This document shows, piece by piece, positions 50,120 to 59,023 of a DNA stretch of 64,000 nucleotides; the stretch's first letter is position 1; each line of letters starts with the position of its first letter. The notes under the pieces were generated by a model. It did not search any database, was not told where the DNA came from, and saw only the letters and a program-made list of their open reading frames with translations. This DNA comes from Saprospiraceae bacterium (GTDB lineage Bacteria; Bacteroidota; Bacteroidia; Chitinophagales; Saprospiraceae), in the NCBI GenBank assembly GCA_016706365.1, contig JADJJU010000003.1, positions 62,001 to 126,000 of the forward strand, given 5' to 3'. A program made the translations under genes and the position numbers.

Positions 50120-50692
50120 TCAAATCATTTTTAACCGCTTTACTACCTGATCCTTCATACGCCGGCTAATTGGCACTTGATGAGTGCCCATGCTCAGATA
50201 TTCCTGGTTTTCACTTATAGCGTCTATCTGGAAAAGGTTTACGACAAATGATCTGTGCACCCTTACAAATTGGTTGACAGGAATCTGCGCTTCTATATTT
50301 CGAAGCGGAACAGAAAGCAGGAATTTTCTTTCTGAGGTGTGAATTGTGCAGTAATTACGGTCAGCTTCAAGGAAAAGGATATCATTTAATGCGACCTTCA
50401 CCATCTCTCCTCTGTGCCGGATAAATAATCGATCTTCCATGCAGGATAGATGATCAGGGCTTTCTTCTTCATTTTTTGTTTCACTTTCCACAGCAATTCG
50501 CAGTAGGGTAAGCTGTAAGGTCCTTTCCAGTTCCGATTTCTGAAATGGCTTTGCTATGAAAGCATATGGCTTAGCTGAGAGGGCATGATGAAATGTAGAA
50601 TCATCAGAATTTGAAGTAAGGAAAATGACAGGAATTTGGTGTTCATGCAGAATGATTATGGCGGCTTCTATACCGTTCATTTTACCACTCAT
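50120..50692 (-). CDS. LytTR-type response regulator with truncated receiver
   Basis: 190 residues. The C-terminal LytTR DNA-binding domain (about 90-190) shows NDILFLEADRNYCTIHT, FVRVHRSFVVNLFQID and PISRRMKDQVVKRLK. The N-terminus starts at MSGKMNGIEAA, in mid-receiver, so the first half of the receiver (about 55 residues), including the phospho-Asp, is absent. Only VIFLTSNSDD and IAKPFQKSEL of the second half remain. The histidine kinase stops 6 bases upstream and its own C-terminus is complete, so a simple frameshift does not restore it. Candidate regulator of the CCGAA repeats. Confidence 0.78.
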   Translation of the reverse strand: MSGKMNGIEAAIIILHEHQIPVIFLTSNSDDSTFHHALSAKPYAFIAKPFQKSELERTLQLTLLRIAVESETKNEEESPDHLSCMEDRLFIRHRGEMVKVALNDILFLEADRNYCTIHTSERKFLLSVPLRNIEAQIPVNQFVRVHRSFVVNLFQIDAISENQEYLSMGTHQVPISRRMKDQVVKRLKMI

Positions 50693-50698
50693 GATTTT

Positions 50699-52630
50699 TT
50701 ATGCCGCCGATTTTTCCTGTCTTGGGAATCGAATTACAATAGAGGTTCCCTCTTCATTTGATTTTTCGAGCTGTCCACCCAGCTGTTTAGTGAGCAATTG
50801 AACTAGTAGGGTACCAAAGCCACCTTCATTCTCTTTGAGCTCTTTATTTAAAATAAACTCGCCATTGTCTGAAATTTCAAGTTGAATCATACCATCCGCG
50901 TCAGTGTGTAACTTGATCGAAATTTCACCTTTGCTTTGATTGGTAAATGCATATTTTAATGAATTTGTGATCAGCTCATTAGTTATTAATCCAACAGGAA
51001 CCGCCGTATCGATATCCAATTCAAGCTTTGACATTTCTACATTTAAGGACACTTTTTCAGCTTTTTCTCCAAAACTCTCAATTATTGTTTTACCAATTGT
51101 TTTAAAATAGTCACGCATTTCAATTGCGGCCAAATTTTCTCCCTGATACAATTTTTGATGGAGTAATGCCATAGAATTAACCCGATTCCTGCTTTCCTGA
51201 ACTGCATCCCATGCGGACTGGTCCTGAATGCTTTCTGATTGCAGGCTTAGCAGACTCGAAATGGTTTGAAGATTATTTTTGACACGGTGGTGAATCTCCT
51301 TTAGGAGCAATTCGTTTTCACGATTTTTTGTATCCAGCAATTGATTGGATTCTACGAGTAGCTTGTTAGCTTTTTGTTTAATACGGTAATTCCGCCAGCC
51401 TGCGATCAGCGTTAGGGCCAACAAACCTGCAAGTCCAATGATAAGCCATTGCACCAGTGCTTGTTGCTGTATTCTTTGATTTTGCAAGACGATAGTTGCA
51501 GCTCGCTGACCGGCTTCGTACTTGTCAGCGAGACCTTCCTGGAGTTGATTTTCCTTCTCCATATGTTGACGCTCCTTATCTTTTGCATAAAGCCATGTGT
51601 AGTGATTTGCATTCTCAAAATCGCCCAGACCTGCGTAAATGTTTGATGCATGCATATAATTTTCAGCCAGATTCCGGATATCTCCTGCTTTCGTTGACAT
51701 CTCGATAGCTTTCAATATGTAAGGTAGTGCCTCTTCATATTTATTTTGCATGAGATATATGTGGCCGATATTTGCTGTACCCGCTACAACCCCTCTAATG
51801 ACGCCGAGTCGATCTGCAATTTCTATGCTGCGTTCATAATCCGCAATAGATTCTTTATATCTTTCCAAAAATTTAAGAGCATTACCCCGGGAGGTCAAAG
51901 TTCTTGCAATATTGATTTCATCACCGTCGCTTTTTTCAAATATCTCCAATGCTTTGTCTGCATATTCAAGGGCTTTTTCATACTGCTCACTCAAGACATA
52001 ACTGTAAGACACGTCATCCAGTGCATTTGCCAAAAGTGAAGTTTCGCCCAGGGTCTCAAATATTTGGATAGCCTCTCCGGCATATTGAATGGCCTTGTCA
52101 TAATCATCCTGCATGGAAAACATGTCTGAGATGCTGCTGTATGTTTTTGCAATCTCTTTTTGCTTGTCGCTTAATTTCCAATTTTCAATCGCTCTGAAAT
52201 AATACCGGGAAGCAACACTGAATTCACGATTACTTGCAGCGATATAACCTTTCCAGTATAGTACTTCTGCAACTCTGTTTATTTCATTTAAACTTTCAAA
52301 ACCGGTCAATGCTCTATTGAGAAACATGTCCGCTGAATCTAGTTTTGTCATCTGGACAAAGGTCTTTCCGGCAATAAGAAAGGCGGTGGCGTTTAGCAGC
52401 TCTGATCTGCTCTCCCCGGCTAGTTTAAGCGCTTGAGCAGTGTAATTTTCGGCGCGATTTAAGTCAGAATATAAGTAGATGTTTGTCAATTCTTCCAGAA
52501 GTAGGAGGGAATCAGACGGATTGTTAGAAGCGGACAACTGAGCTTCTAATTTGGTCACGTTTTCAGGCTGAGCGTTTAGACCCCAATACTCCCCAAAAGC
52601 AAGTAGTAAGAACAAAAACTTTCTTAACAT
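50699..52630 (-). CDS. TPR-containing sensor histidine kinase (HisKA_2 type)
   Basis: 643 residues. Signal/anchor (1-20), then about eight TPR-like helical pairs (30-370, with SLLANALDDVSYSYVLSEQY, YKESIADYERSIEIADRLGV), a membrane helix (about 390-410), and a HisKA_2 phospho-acceptor region with HHRVKNNLQTISSLLSLQS (His about 447). A HATPase domain follows (NELITNSLKYAF, SDNGEFIL, GFGTLLVQLLTKQLGG). TPR-kinases of this type usually partner with LytTR regulators, and one lies 6 bases downstream. Ligand not known. The frame is intact. Confidence 0.88.
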   Translation of the reverse strand: MLRKFLFLLLAFGEYWGLNAQPENVTKLEAQLSASNNPSDSLLLLEELTNIYLYSDLNRAENYTAQALKLAGESRSELLNATAFLIAGKTFVQMTKLDSADMFLNRALTGFESLNEINRVAEVLYWKGYIAASNREFSVASRYYFRAIENWKLSDKQKEIAKTYSSISDMFSMQDDYDKAIQYAGEAIQIFETLGETSLLANALDDVSYSYVLSEQYEKALEYADKALEIFEKSDGDEINIARTLTSRGNALKFLERYKESIADYERSIEIADRLGVIRGVVAGTANIGHIYLMQNKYEEALPYILKAIEMSTKAGDIRNLAENYMHASNIYAGLGDFENANHYTWLYAKDKERQHMEKENQLQEGLADKYEAGQRAATIVLQNQRIQQQALVQWLIIGLAGLLALTLIAGWRNYRIKQKANKLLVESNQLLDTKNRENELLLKEIHHRVKNNLQTISSLLSLQSESIQDQSAWDAVQESRNRVNSMALLHQKLYQGENLAAIEMRDYFKTIGKTIIESFGEKAEKVSLNVEMSKLELDIDTAVPVGLITNELITNSLKYAFTNQSKGEISIKLHTDADGMIQLEISDNGEFILNKELKENEGGFGTLLVQLLTKQLGGQLEKSNEEGTSIVIRFPRQEKSAA

Positions 52631-52887
52631 GATTGACGACTCTGGCTTTGTACAAGTGTAATATATTAATAATCATGCTTATTGCAGGTTTTAAATATAT
52701 TTTTTTCAACACCCCGATTCTGCTTTGACATATTTGAAAAACAGTAGGTAGATTAACTTCCTTTTTTTCTGAATCCATAGAAGCATTAGATGGCACTTTT
52801 TTCCTCTTCAAAGAAATTAGTAATAATTCATGGTAAGGGTGTTGAATTATTTAAATCTGTGTACTTTGCACTACTTACTTTGGGCAG

Positions 52888-53451
52888 ATGTTTAATTTTG
52901 AAATAAAAAATTTGGGTCTTATTTCCGGACTTTTCTTGTCCAAAGGCATCTCATCTTTTAATCTGGCAACAAAATTCATACATCAGTTACCTTATGGCCG
53001 CAATGCCAATAAATATGACCTGACCACAATTTTCATTGATCAATGTGGTACCTGCAGCACTAAGCACGCCATTTTAAAAGAGCTGGCGAATGAAAATAAG
53101 GTTTTTGATCTGAGACTCCTGATTGGCATCTACAGGATGAACGGTTCCAATACGCCACCTGCTAAGCCAGTTCTGTCCCATTTTAATCTTGATTATATTC
53201 CTGAAGCGCATTGCTACCTGAAGTATCAGGAATCAGTGCTGGACTTTACAAAAATCAGTGAAAAGCCCTTGGAATTTTTACCCGATCTGCTTGAAGAACA
53301 AGAGATAAGTCCTGATCAGATCACAGACTATAAGGTTGATCATCACAGGCAATACCTTTTTAAATGGTTATGTGAGCATCCTGACGTACATTACAATACC
53401 GAGCAGATTTGGTCAATTCGGGAAAAATGTATCCTGTCTCTCAGTGATTGA
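52888..53451 (+). CDS. Putative transglutaminase-like cysteine enzyme
   Basis: 187 residues, cytoplasmic. The motif DQCGTCSTKHAILKELANEN places Cys and His close together, as in the transglutaminase-like/papain-type Cys-His pair, and PEAHCYLKYQ and VLDFTKISE could supply further residues. I do not recognise a named family, so the assignment is weak. The stop overlaps the next possible start, and NUDIX and EEP genes follow, suggesting an operon of three. Confidence 0.45.
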   Translation: MFNFEIKNLGLISGLFLSKGISSFNLATKFIHQLPYGRNANKYDLTTIFIDQCGTCSTKHAILKELANENKVFDLRLLIGIYRMNGSNTPPAKPVLSHFNLDYIPEAHCYLKYQESVLDFTKISEKPLEFLPDLLEEQEISPDQITDYKVDHHRQYLFKWLCEHPDVHYNTEQIWSIREKCILSLSD

Positions 53452-53510
53452 ACAAGGTAATTGCAGAATATAGCAATCAATTCAAATTACTAAGGACAAT
53501 TTTATTTATT

Positions 53511-53888
53511 ATGATTCGGGTCACCTGTGCAATTATTCAAAAAGAAGGATTAATTCTGGCTTGTCAGCGAAGTACTATAATGTCAATGCCACTGAAGTGG
53601 GAATTTCCCGGTGGTAAGCTGGAAGAAGGTGAAGATGAAATAAGTTGTATCCGAAGAGAAATTAAAGAGGAATTAAATATTGAGATTGACATTATTAAAA
53701 GGCTGAGATCCTTTAAGCACGATTATTCAAATTTTCAGATCGAACTGATTCCATTTATAGCTGAAATACTTGGAGGAGAAATAGTTTTGAAAGAGCACCA
53801 ACAATATGCATGGTTGGAGAAAAAAAACTTGCCGGCTTTAGATTGGGCTGCTGCAGATCTCCCGATAGTGGAGGAAATTCTATTGTAA
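53511..53888 (+). CDS. NUDIX hydrolase, MutT-like
   Basis: The start is ATG 53511 (MIRVTCAIIQKEGLILACQR); the longer reading frame to 53448 adds unconserved residues. Product 125 residues. The Nudix box is GKLEEGEDEISCIRREIKEE (G35, E41, R49-E50, E53-E54), with Asn in place of the last Gly. Residues and WEFPGG match the 8-oxo-dGTPase/CTP-pyrophosphohydrolase type of MutT proteins. Cytoplasmic nucleotide sanitation is the likely role. Follows the cysteine enzyme gene by 59 bases. Confidence 0.88.
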   Translation: MIRVTCAIIQKEGLILACQRSTIMSMPLKWEFPGGKLEEGEDEISCIRREIKEELNIEIDIIKRLRSFKHDYSNFQIELIPFIAEILGGEIVLKEHQQYAWLEKKNLPALDWAAADLPIVEEILL

Positions 53889-53907
53889 CAATTTTTATGA
53901 TAAATAA

Positions 53908-54630
53908 ATGTACATGAAAATTGTTAGCTGGAATTGTAATGGAGCATTTAGAAGAAAGTGGAGATTTCTTTCAGAATTGGAGGCTGATATTTATATAGTT
54001 CAGGAGTGTGAGGATCCTTCATTTTGCCTTGATTCTGAATATATATCGTGGGCCACAAATCACATCTGGATAGGAGATTCCAAGCATAAAGGGATTGGAA
54101 TATTTGCAAAGGATGGAATTATTATTGAAATATTAGACTGGACCAATACGTATGAGGATCATTCTGTTAAGCATTTTTTGCCTTGCAAAATTAACCAATC
54201 TTTTAACCTGTTAGCAGTTTGGACGCATCAAAATAAGTCTCCCACTTTTGCATATATGGGTCAGTTCTGGAAGTATTTGCAGGTGCACAAGTCTATATTT
54301 GAAAATATATTAATCGCCGGAGATTTTAACAGTAATGTCTTTTGGGACAAAAGCAGGAGATGGTGGAATCATTCGGATGTAGTCAGGGAGCTGGAAGAAA
54401 TCAATATTAAAAGTTTGTATCATTTATTTACCGGGGAAAATCAGGGGAAAGAAATAATACCTACCTTTTTTCTCCATCGCAGTATTGAGAAACCATATCA
54501 CATTGACTATTTCTTTGGAAGTTCTGAATTTTGTGAGAAATTGACTTCATTTGAAATTGGAGGCAAAGACCAGTGGCTTGCTTTAAGCGATCATTTGCCA
54601 ATTGTCTGCGAATGGACAATGAATATTTAG
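53908..54630 (+). CDS. Endonuclease/exonuclease/phosphatase family protein
   Basis: 240 residues without a signal peptide. EEP-fold motifs in order: VSWNCNGAFRRK, IVQECEDPS (Glu), LIAGDFNSNVFWD (Asp/Asn), HIDYFFGSS and LALSDHLPIVCEW (Asp-His). All catalytic motifs are in place, so it is probably an active metal-dependent phosphoesterase. Substrate (nucleic acid, nucleotide or lipid) is unknown. It follows the NUDIX gene by 19 bases. Convergent with the glycosyltransferase gene. Confidence 0.85.
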   Translation: MYMKIVSWNCNGAFRRKWRFLSELEADIYIVQECEDPSFCLDSEYISWATNHIWIGDSKHKGIGIFAKDGIIIEILDWTNTYEDHSVKHFLPCKINQSFNLLAVWTHQNKSPTFAYMGQFWKYLQVHKSIFENILIAGDFNSNVFWDKSRRWWNHSDVVRELEEINIKSLYHLFTGENQGKEIIPTFFLHRSIEKPYHIDYFFGSSEFCEKLTSFEIGGKDQWLALSDHLPIVCEWTMNI

Positions 54631-54652
54631 AGATGAATTTCAATTTATTACA

Positions 54653-55294
54653 CTACTTCAGCATATACTCATGCTCCAATTTCTTATTTAAATATCCGTT
54701 TTTAGCCAGATACCATCCAGCCTTACCATCCATCCATCCGCCCAGAACAAAAAATATTTTAAATGCTTTTACCCAGGGCTCGATATTTCCGGAATATAAA
54801 CTTGCTTTTTTGCCCCGTATGCGTCTTTTTTCGGCGTTCAATTTTGCATAAAGCAATGTTTTTGAGTTTAAACTCTCTAGAGAATCATAGGAAAAATGCC
54901 AGATAAGGCCATCTAATAATTTATAAGTGATTTTTTGCTGAAACTTTAATCTCTCATGAACCGGACTATCTGTCCAGCTTCCAATCTCTCTGTGAAAAAG
55001 GCGGGCAATTTTATATTTTATGGCTTTAATCATATCAGCATCCAGGACTTCATCCGCATCCAATGACAATATCCAATCATTCACCGCAAATTGCATCCCA
55101 ATATTTTTAGTATTTCCATATCCTTTCCATTCCAGCCGGTGGACAATGGCTCCTGATTTTTCTGAAACCAATGCAGTATCATCTGAACTACCTGTATCGA
55201 TCACAATTACCTCTGAACTGACCTGAAGTGCAGCTTTGATACACCTACTTATTTTTCTTTCCTCATTCTTCGCTACGATCACAGTTGAAATCAT
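54653..55294 (-). CDS. Family 2 glycosyltransferase (WaaE-like), with apparent internal gap
   Basis: 213 residues starting at ATG 55294. GT-A motifs: MISTVIVAKNEERKISRC, VIVIDTGSSDD and LSLDADEVLDADMIKAI (DxD). The later RLFHREIGSWTDSPVHERL is the LPS-core (WaaE/KdtX) type. Between these blocks related proteins usually have about 30 more residues, so an in-frame deletion is likely. Its start overlaps the cysQ stop by 4 bases, so the two are cotranscribed. Cell-surface sugar transfer is expected. Confidence 0.82.
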   Translation of the reverse strand: MISTVIVAKNEERKISRCIKAALQVSSEVIVIDTGSSDDTALVSEKSGAIVHRLEWKGYGNTKNIGMQFAVNDWILSLDADEVLDADMIKAIKYKIARLFHREIGSWTDSPVHERLKFQQKITYKLLDGLIWHFSYDSLESLNSKTLLYAKLNAEKRRIRGKKASLYSGNIEPWVKAFKIFFVLGGWMDGKAGWYLAKNGYLNKKLEHEYMLK

Positions 55295-56115
55295 GTGTCT
55301 CTGTATTTTGTGATTTTTCCTATGGCAAGGAAATCAGGTTGAAGGAGATTTTCTTTATTATACTCCAGGGGTTTCCCTCTTTCCAGGTCCACCACAGATC
55401 CACCTGCTTCTTCCAATATTATTTGAGGTGCACAAGTATCCCATTCCAACATACCCGAACCTAACTTTGGATAGAAGTCATATATGCCTTCCGCAATACC
55501 CATTACTTTCAAGGAGCTCCCTACAGGAAATAATTCAGGTCTGTCAAAGGAACGAATGTATATCATCGTCTGCTCATTCATGTAGGATCTGGAATGTGCG
55601 ATTTTTAAAAAAGGAGCTGTCATGTCTACTTCATTCACATTCAATTTTTTGATACTTCCCTTGTCATCACAAAATGCACCATGATGCCTCGCTGCAAAAT
55701 ATGTTTTGCCACTCACGGGAATATGCACGACACCCAGTATAGCTTTCCCTAAATGTGCAAGTCCAATATGAATAGCAAATTCTCCATTCCCTTTCAAAAA
55801 CTCTCCGGTTCCATCTATTGGATCCACTATCCACATGGTGCTCTCTTCTGAGCGTTTTTCAAAAGGTACTTCCTGACTTTCTTCTGAAATGATTAGTATT
55901 TCAGGTGTCAATCGGCGTAATTCCTCCATGATGATGTCATGACTTTTCATATCGGCCTCAGTAACCGGACTTTGGTCCTCCTTAAACTTTAAAAATTCCG
56001 GATGAGTTGGCATATCATTGTAGTAATGCATTACTGTATCACCTGCAATCCTGGCAATTTTTCGTACTTCATTCAATAAATGTTCGAGAGATGGCAGACT
56101 ACTAATAGCATTCAT
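55291..56115 (-). CDS. cysQ: 3'(2'),5'-bisphosphate nucleotidase
   Basis: Hydrolyses adenosine 3',5'-bisphosphate to AMP. The start is ATG 56115 (MNAISSLPSLEHLLNE); an upstream in-frame Met would overlap the divergent galE promoter region and encodes unconserved sequence. The product has 274 residues. Metal-binding signature: VTEADMKSHD, ISEES, VDPIDGTGEFLKGNGEF and EWDTCAPQIILEEAGG, all present. Cytoplasmic. Divergent from galE by 55 bases, and its stop overlaps the start of the glycosyltransferase gene. Confidence 0.92.
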   Translation of the reverse strand: MNAISSLPSLEHLLNEVRKIARIAGDTVMHYYNDMPTHPEFLKFKEDQSPVTEADMKSHDIIMEELRRLTPEILIISEESQEVPFEKRSEESTMWIVDPIDGTGEFLKGNGEFAIHIGLAHLGKAILGVVHIPVSGKTYFAARHHGAFCDDKGSIKKLNVNEVDMTAPFLKIAHSRSYMNEQTMIYIRSFDRPELFPVGSSLKVMGIAEGIYDFYPKLGSGMLEWDTCAPQIILEEAGGSVVDLERGKPLEYNKENLLQPDFLAIGKITKYRDT

Positions 56116-56170
56116 ATAGTGTAAATGTAGAAAAATGATTTTCTTTAGGTAATAATTCAGTGTAACAATA

Positions 56171-57202
56171 ATGAGCTCAAAAAGGATTTTAGTAACAGGT
56201 GGCTGTGGGTATATTGGCAGCCACACGCTGGTGGATTTGATCGGAAATGGTTTTGATGTTATATCTGTGGACGATCTGTCCAATTCAGATGATTCAGTTC
56301 TTCAGGGTGTGCAAGCCATTACAGGTATTCCTGTCGTTAATCACAAAGTTGATACCAGCGATGCGGAGGCCTGTAAATTACTATTTAAAAATGTTGGTAA
56401 GGTCGACGGAATTATCCATTTTGCCGCGCATAAAAGTGTCGGAGAATCAGTAGAACAGCCATTGAAATATTATCTTAATAATGTTAACAGTCTGATTAAT
56501 CTACTTCAGGGAGTAAAAGATTATAAGATACCTTATTTTATTTTTTCATCCTCCTGTTCAGTATATGGGAATCCGGATTCCCTACCGGTAACGGAAGAAA
56601 CACCAATGAAATATGCAGAAAGTCCATACGCATACACCAAGCAGATTGGTGAACGAATAATTCAGGATGTAGCTGCTATTGAAAATCAAACCAAATATAT
56701 TTTGCTCAGATATTTCAATCCTGCAGGTGCTCATGACTCCGGAGTGATAGGTGAACAACCCATCAACAAAGCCAGCAATCTCGTGCCTGTAATCACCGAA
56801 ACTGCCTTAGGTAAACGTGACAAAATGATGGTTTTTGGCTCCGACTATCCTACCAGGGATGGCACCTGCATAAGAGATTATATCCATGTGATGGATTTAG
56901 CTCATGCCCATACCCTGGCGCTTGTAAGACTAATTAAAAATGTAGATGCTCCATCCTGTGACATTTTTAATCTGGGAATAGGAGAAGGAGCAACGGTGAA
57001 GGAATGTATCGACGCATTTATGAGGGTTACAGGTAAACCATTAAACGTTGAAATGGCTCCCCGAAGAGCCGGAGATGTAGTCGCAGTCTATGCTGATAAT
57101 ACAAAAGCACGGGAAATACTTGGATGGCTTCCCTCTAAAAGTATTGATGATATTATGCTCAGCGCCTGGAAATGGGAATTGAAAAGAAGTGGGGGAGGGT
57201 AG
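56171..57202 (+). CDS. galE: UDP-glucose 4-epimerase
   Basis: 343 residues, interconverting UDP-glucose and UDP-galactose for surface polysaccharides. NAD-binding TGGCGYIG (9-16), Tyr153 and Lys157 in the active-site YAYTK, and SSSCSVYG are present, as are DGTCIRDYIHVMDLA and NLGIGEGATV. All key residues are kept and the frame is intact. The start ATG is at 56171. It lies divergent to cysQ and near a glycosyltransferase, which fits a small LPS or capsule-sugar group. Confidence 0.95.
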   Translation: MSSKRILVTGGCGYIGSHTLVDLIGNGFDVISVDDLSNSDDSVLQGVQAITGIPVVNHKVDTSDAEACKLLFKNVGKVDGIIHFAAHKSVGESVEQPLKYYLNNVNSLINLLQGVKDYKIPYFIFSSSCSVYGNPDSLPVTEETPMKYAESPYAYTKQIGERIIQDVAAIENQTKYILLRYFNPAGAHDSGVIGEQPINKASNLVPVITETALGKRDKMMVFGSDYPTRDGTCIRDYIHVMDLAHAHTLALVRLIKNVDAPSCDIFNLGIGEGATVKECIDAFMRVTGKPLNVEMAPRRAGDVVAVYADNTKAREILGWLPSKSIDDIMLSAWKWELKRSGGG

Positions 57203-57521
57203 GTGTAGAGTAGTTTAGAAGGGTAGAAGTTGAAGACAGTAGAAGTTTGGAAGAAGATGAATTGTCGAACAGTAGTGATGTCTCCTGCGCCTATGGCTTG
57301 AAAAGTGATGTCTGTCTGCGGCCGCGCCTTGAAAGGTGCTGTGTTTTCAGGAAACAAGCCCTGAAAAGGTAATGTGCTTCGCGAGGTCTTTAAGTTAGTT
57401 TCTACCCTCTGATTATGTTTTTTTGGCTGTTACTATGCCAGGAGCCAGTTCCCAAAGCTTTGGGGAAGAAGCGGCTGTTACCGATTCAACGCTTAACCGC
57501 TTTAACGAGGCTGTTAACGAT
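57203..57521. repeat. Intergenic region with GGCTGTT repeats and GAAG-rich stretch
   Basis: 319 gene-free bases between galE and the AsmA-like gene. The first part is a purine-rich GTAGAAG-type low-complexity run (57190-57260). CCCAAAGCTTTGGGG at 57451-57465 is identical to 6932-6946. GGCTGTTACTATGCC, CGGCTGTTACCGATT and GAGGCTGTTAACGATT (57423-57525) are further copies of the AACAGCC family, and CGCTTTAACGAGGCTG is shared with 4676. Confidence 0.65.
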
Positions 57522-58703
57522 TCACTTCTGTAGCTTCGCCTTTTCATCCAGTTTAAACAATTTTCCTGCATCCGTCATCATGGCATCTACCACTCCCGTC
57601 TGCGTTGCTTTCCACCAATAATTGAAGATAGATCGATCTTTATTGCGATCAAATTTAATTACCCCGACGCGAAAATTTTTGTTGGTTTTCAGATTCTCCT
57701 TATGTATAATGGCTTTAGCTGCTGCATTGGCAAAAAATGACTTCAGCTTACTGTGCTCATCACCGGAAAATAAGTCAAATTTCATTCCTTCGTATTCTAA
57801 TTCGACTGTACCTGTAGCGTTATTTTCGTTAGCTGACATTTCGACCTTAATTCCCTTAACCTGACCTTCTGTAATCGTTACAGGCAGCACTCCCGACAAG
57901 ATCCTGTTCATGTGAACAGCTTCAAAACCATTTGCTTTAGCGCTTAACGTAAATGCATCATTTTTACTACTCAAATCTATCAGGGCTTTAGCAATGATCT
58001 GCGATACACCCATGACATCGCCTTGCATATCGATTTCTAATATTGGTTGATCCTTTAGTTTTTTGGCATTATTGCTGATACCATAGCAGGTGGCAAAGGT
58101 ATTTGCAAAGTGCACCCTGCCGGCATTGTCAGAATGTACGGATTTCTCGAAGTAACGTACATTTGAATTTTTAAGATAGAGCGTATCCACGTTGAGTTCC
58201 GTACTTATTTTTGCTAATAAAGAACCCCACAGCGGTTTGTGTTTGAAAGGTGGATCCGGCAATGTTTTATCTCTATAGATATCAATCTCTGCTGAATCAA
58301 TGGTGACTGATGAAGCATAAAATTGCTTACTCTCTATCAAACGCTGATAGTCAAAATTATCCAGTCTTATCTTCCTTATTTTTATACTGAGCCAGTCAGT
58401 ATGGTATTTATTATGCTTCTTATAGTCAGCCTGTGGATAAGGGGTAACAATACTCATCCCACTGATTTCCAGATTATTGCCGCTTATAAACTCATAACTA
58501 TCAAAGTTGACATCCATATTTAGCAGTTCAGATAGCTTTTCTGAAGAAATCTCGACTACCTTTTCTTTCCCGTATAGAAAATAAGCCAGAACCAACACTG
58601 TCAGGATGATCAGAACTATTAAAATTAACTTTACTATGAAAGGAGTTGTTTTTTTACCTTCTTCAATTTGTTCGGTATTTTCAGAACTTACATTTTCTTT
58701 CAT
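57522..58703 (-). CDS. AsmA/DUF748-like membrane-anchored protein
   Basis: 393 residues with a cytoplasmic acidic N-terminus (SSENTEQIEE), one membrane helix (about 26-45) and a long extracytoplasmic beta-rich part. Repeated patterns (NLEISGMSIVTPYP, SSVTIDSAEIDIYRDKT, VDTLYLKNSNVRYFEK, GVLPVTITEGQVKGIKVEM) resemble AsmA/DUF748 repeats of envelope lipid-transport or assembly proteins. I cannot name a substrate. The frame is intact and there is no clear operon partner. Confidence 0.65.
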   Translation of the reverse strand: MKENVSSENTEQIEEGKKTTPFIVKLILIVLIILTVLVLAYFLYGKEKVVEISSEKLSELLNMDVNFDSYEFISGNNLEISGMSIVTPYPQADYKKHNKYHTDWLSIKIRKIRLDNFDYQRLIESKQFYASSVTIDSAEIDIYRDKTLPDPPFKHKPLWGSLLAKISTELNVDTLYLKNSNVRYFEKSVHSDNAGRVHFANTFATCYGISNNAKKLKDQPILEIDMQGDVMGVSQIIAKALIDLSSKNDAFTLSAKANGFEAVHMNRILSGVLPVTITEGQVKGIKVEMSANENNATGTVELEYEGMKFDLFSGDEHSKLKSFFANAAAKAIIHKENLKTNKNFRVGVIKFDRNKDRSIFNYWWKATQTGVVDAMMTDAGKLFKLDEKAKLQK

Positions 58704-58816
58704 TAAAGGATGTTACTTATGTGGAATTTTCATTTGTGGGTACTAAACCAACAGTAAGAACGAGAATAATCGAAATTAGGTTTTAAAAAGGAGCATGACC
58801 AGTGGTTTGATCGGGC

Positions 58817-58851
58817 AAAAAAAACCCGATCTGTACACACTTGATCGGGTT
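58817..58851 (-). terminator. Minus-strand hairpin with T8 and an alternative partner
   Basis: On the minus strand AACCCGATC pairs with GATCGGGTT (58823-58831 with 58843-58851), followed by T8 (58817-58824): a strong intrinsic terminator. A third GATCGGG at 58809-58815 can pair with the middle CCCGATC instead, giving an attenuator-like choice. No minus-strand gene lies to the right, so the transcript ended here is unknown. Confidence 0.6.
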
Positions 58852-58986
58852 AAGTCAAATTACAATGTAAAAACAAGGCTGTTTCTCAAGTCTCTGTCAT
58901 TTACATTTTAGCAGGGTTGAGTTTTTGTCTAGCAAATTCAAATATTCCGGGCGCAAATTTAAGGGTTTACAATGGGTTGAAGGGGT

Positions 58987-59023
58987 AAAAAAAAGAGCCG
59001 TTCATGCATTCATTCCCGGCTCT
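58987..59023 (-). terminator. Second minus-strand hairpin with T8
   Basis: AGAGCCG (58994-59000) pairs with CGGCTCT (59017-59023), with A8 at 58987-58994, so T8 follows on the minus strand. Same shape as the terminator at 58817, 140 bases away. Confidence 0.55.

Noticed and set aside
57415..57864. Plus-strand frames opposite the AsmA-like gene
   Set aside because: Antisense shadows, partly over the repeat region.
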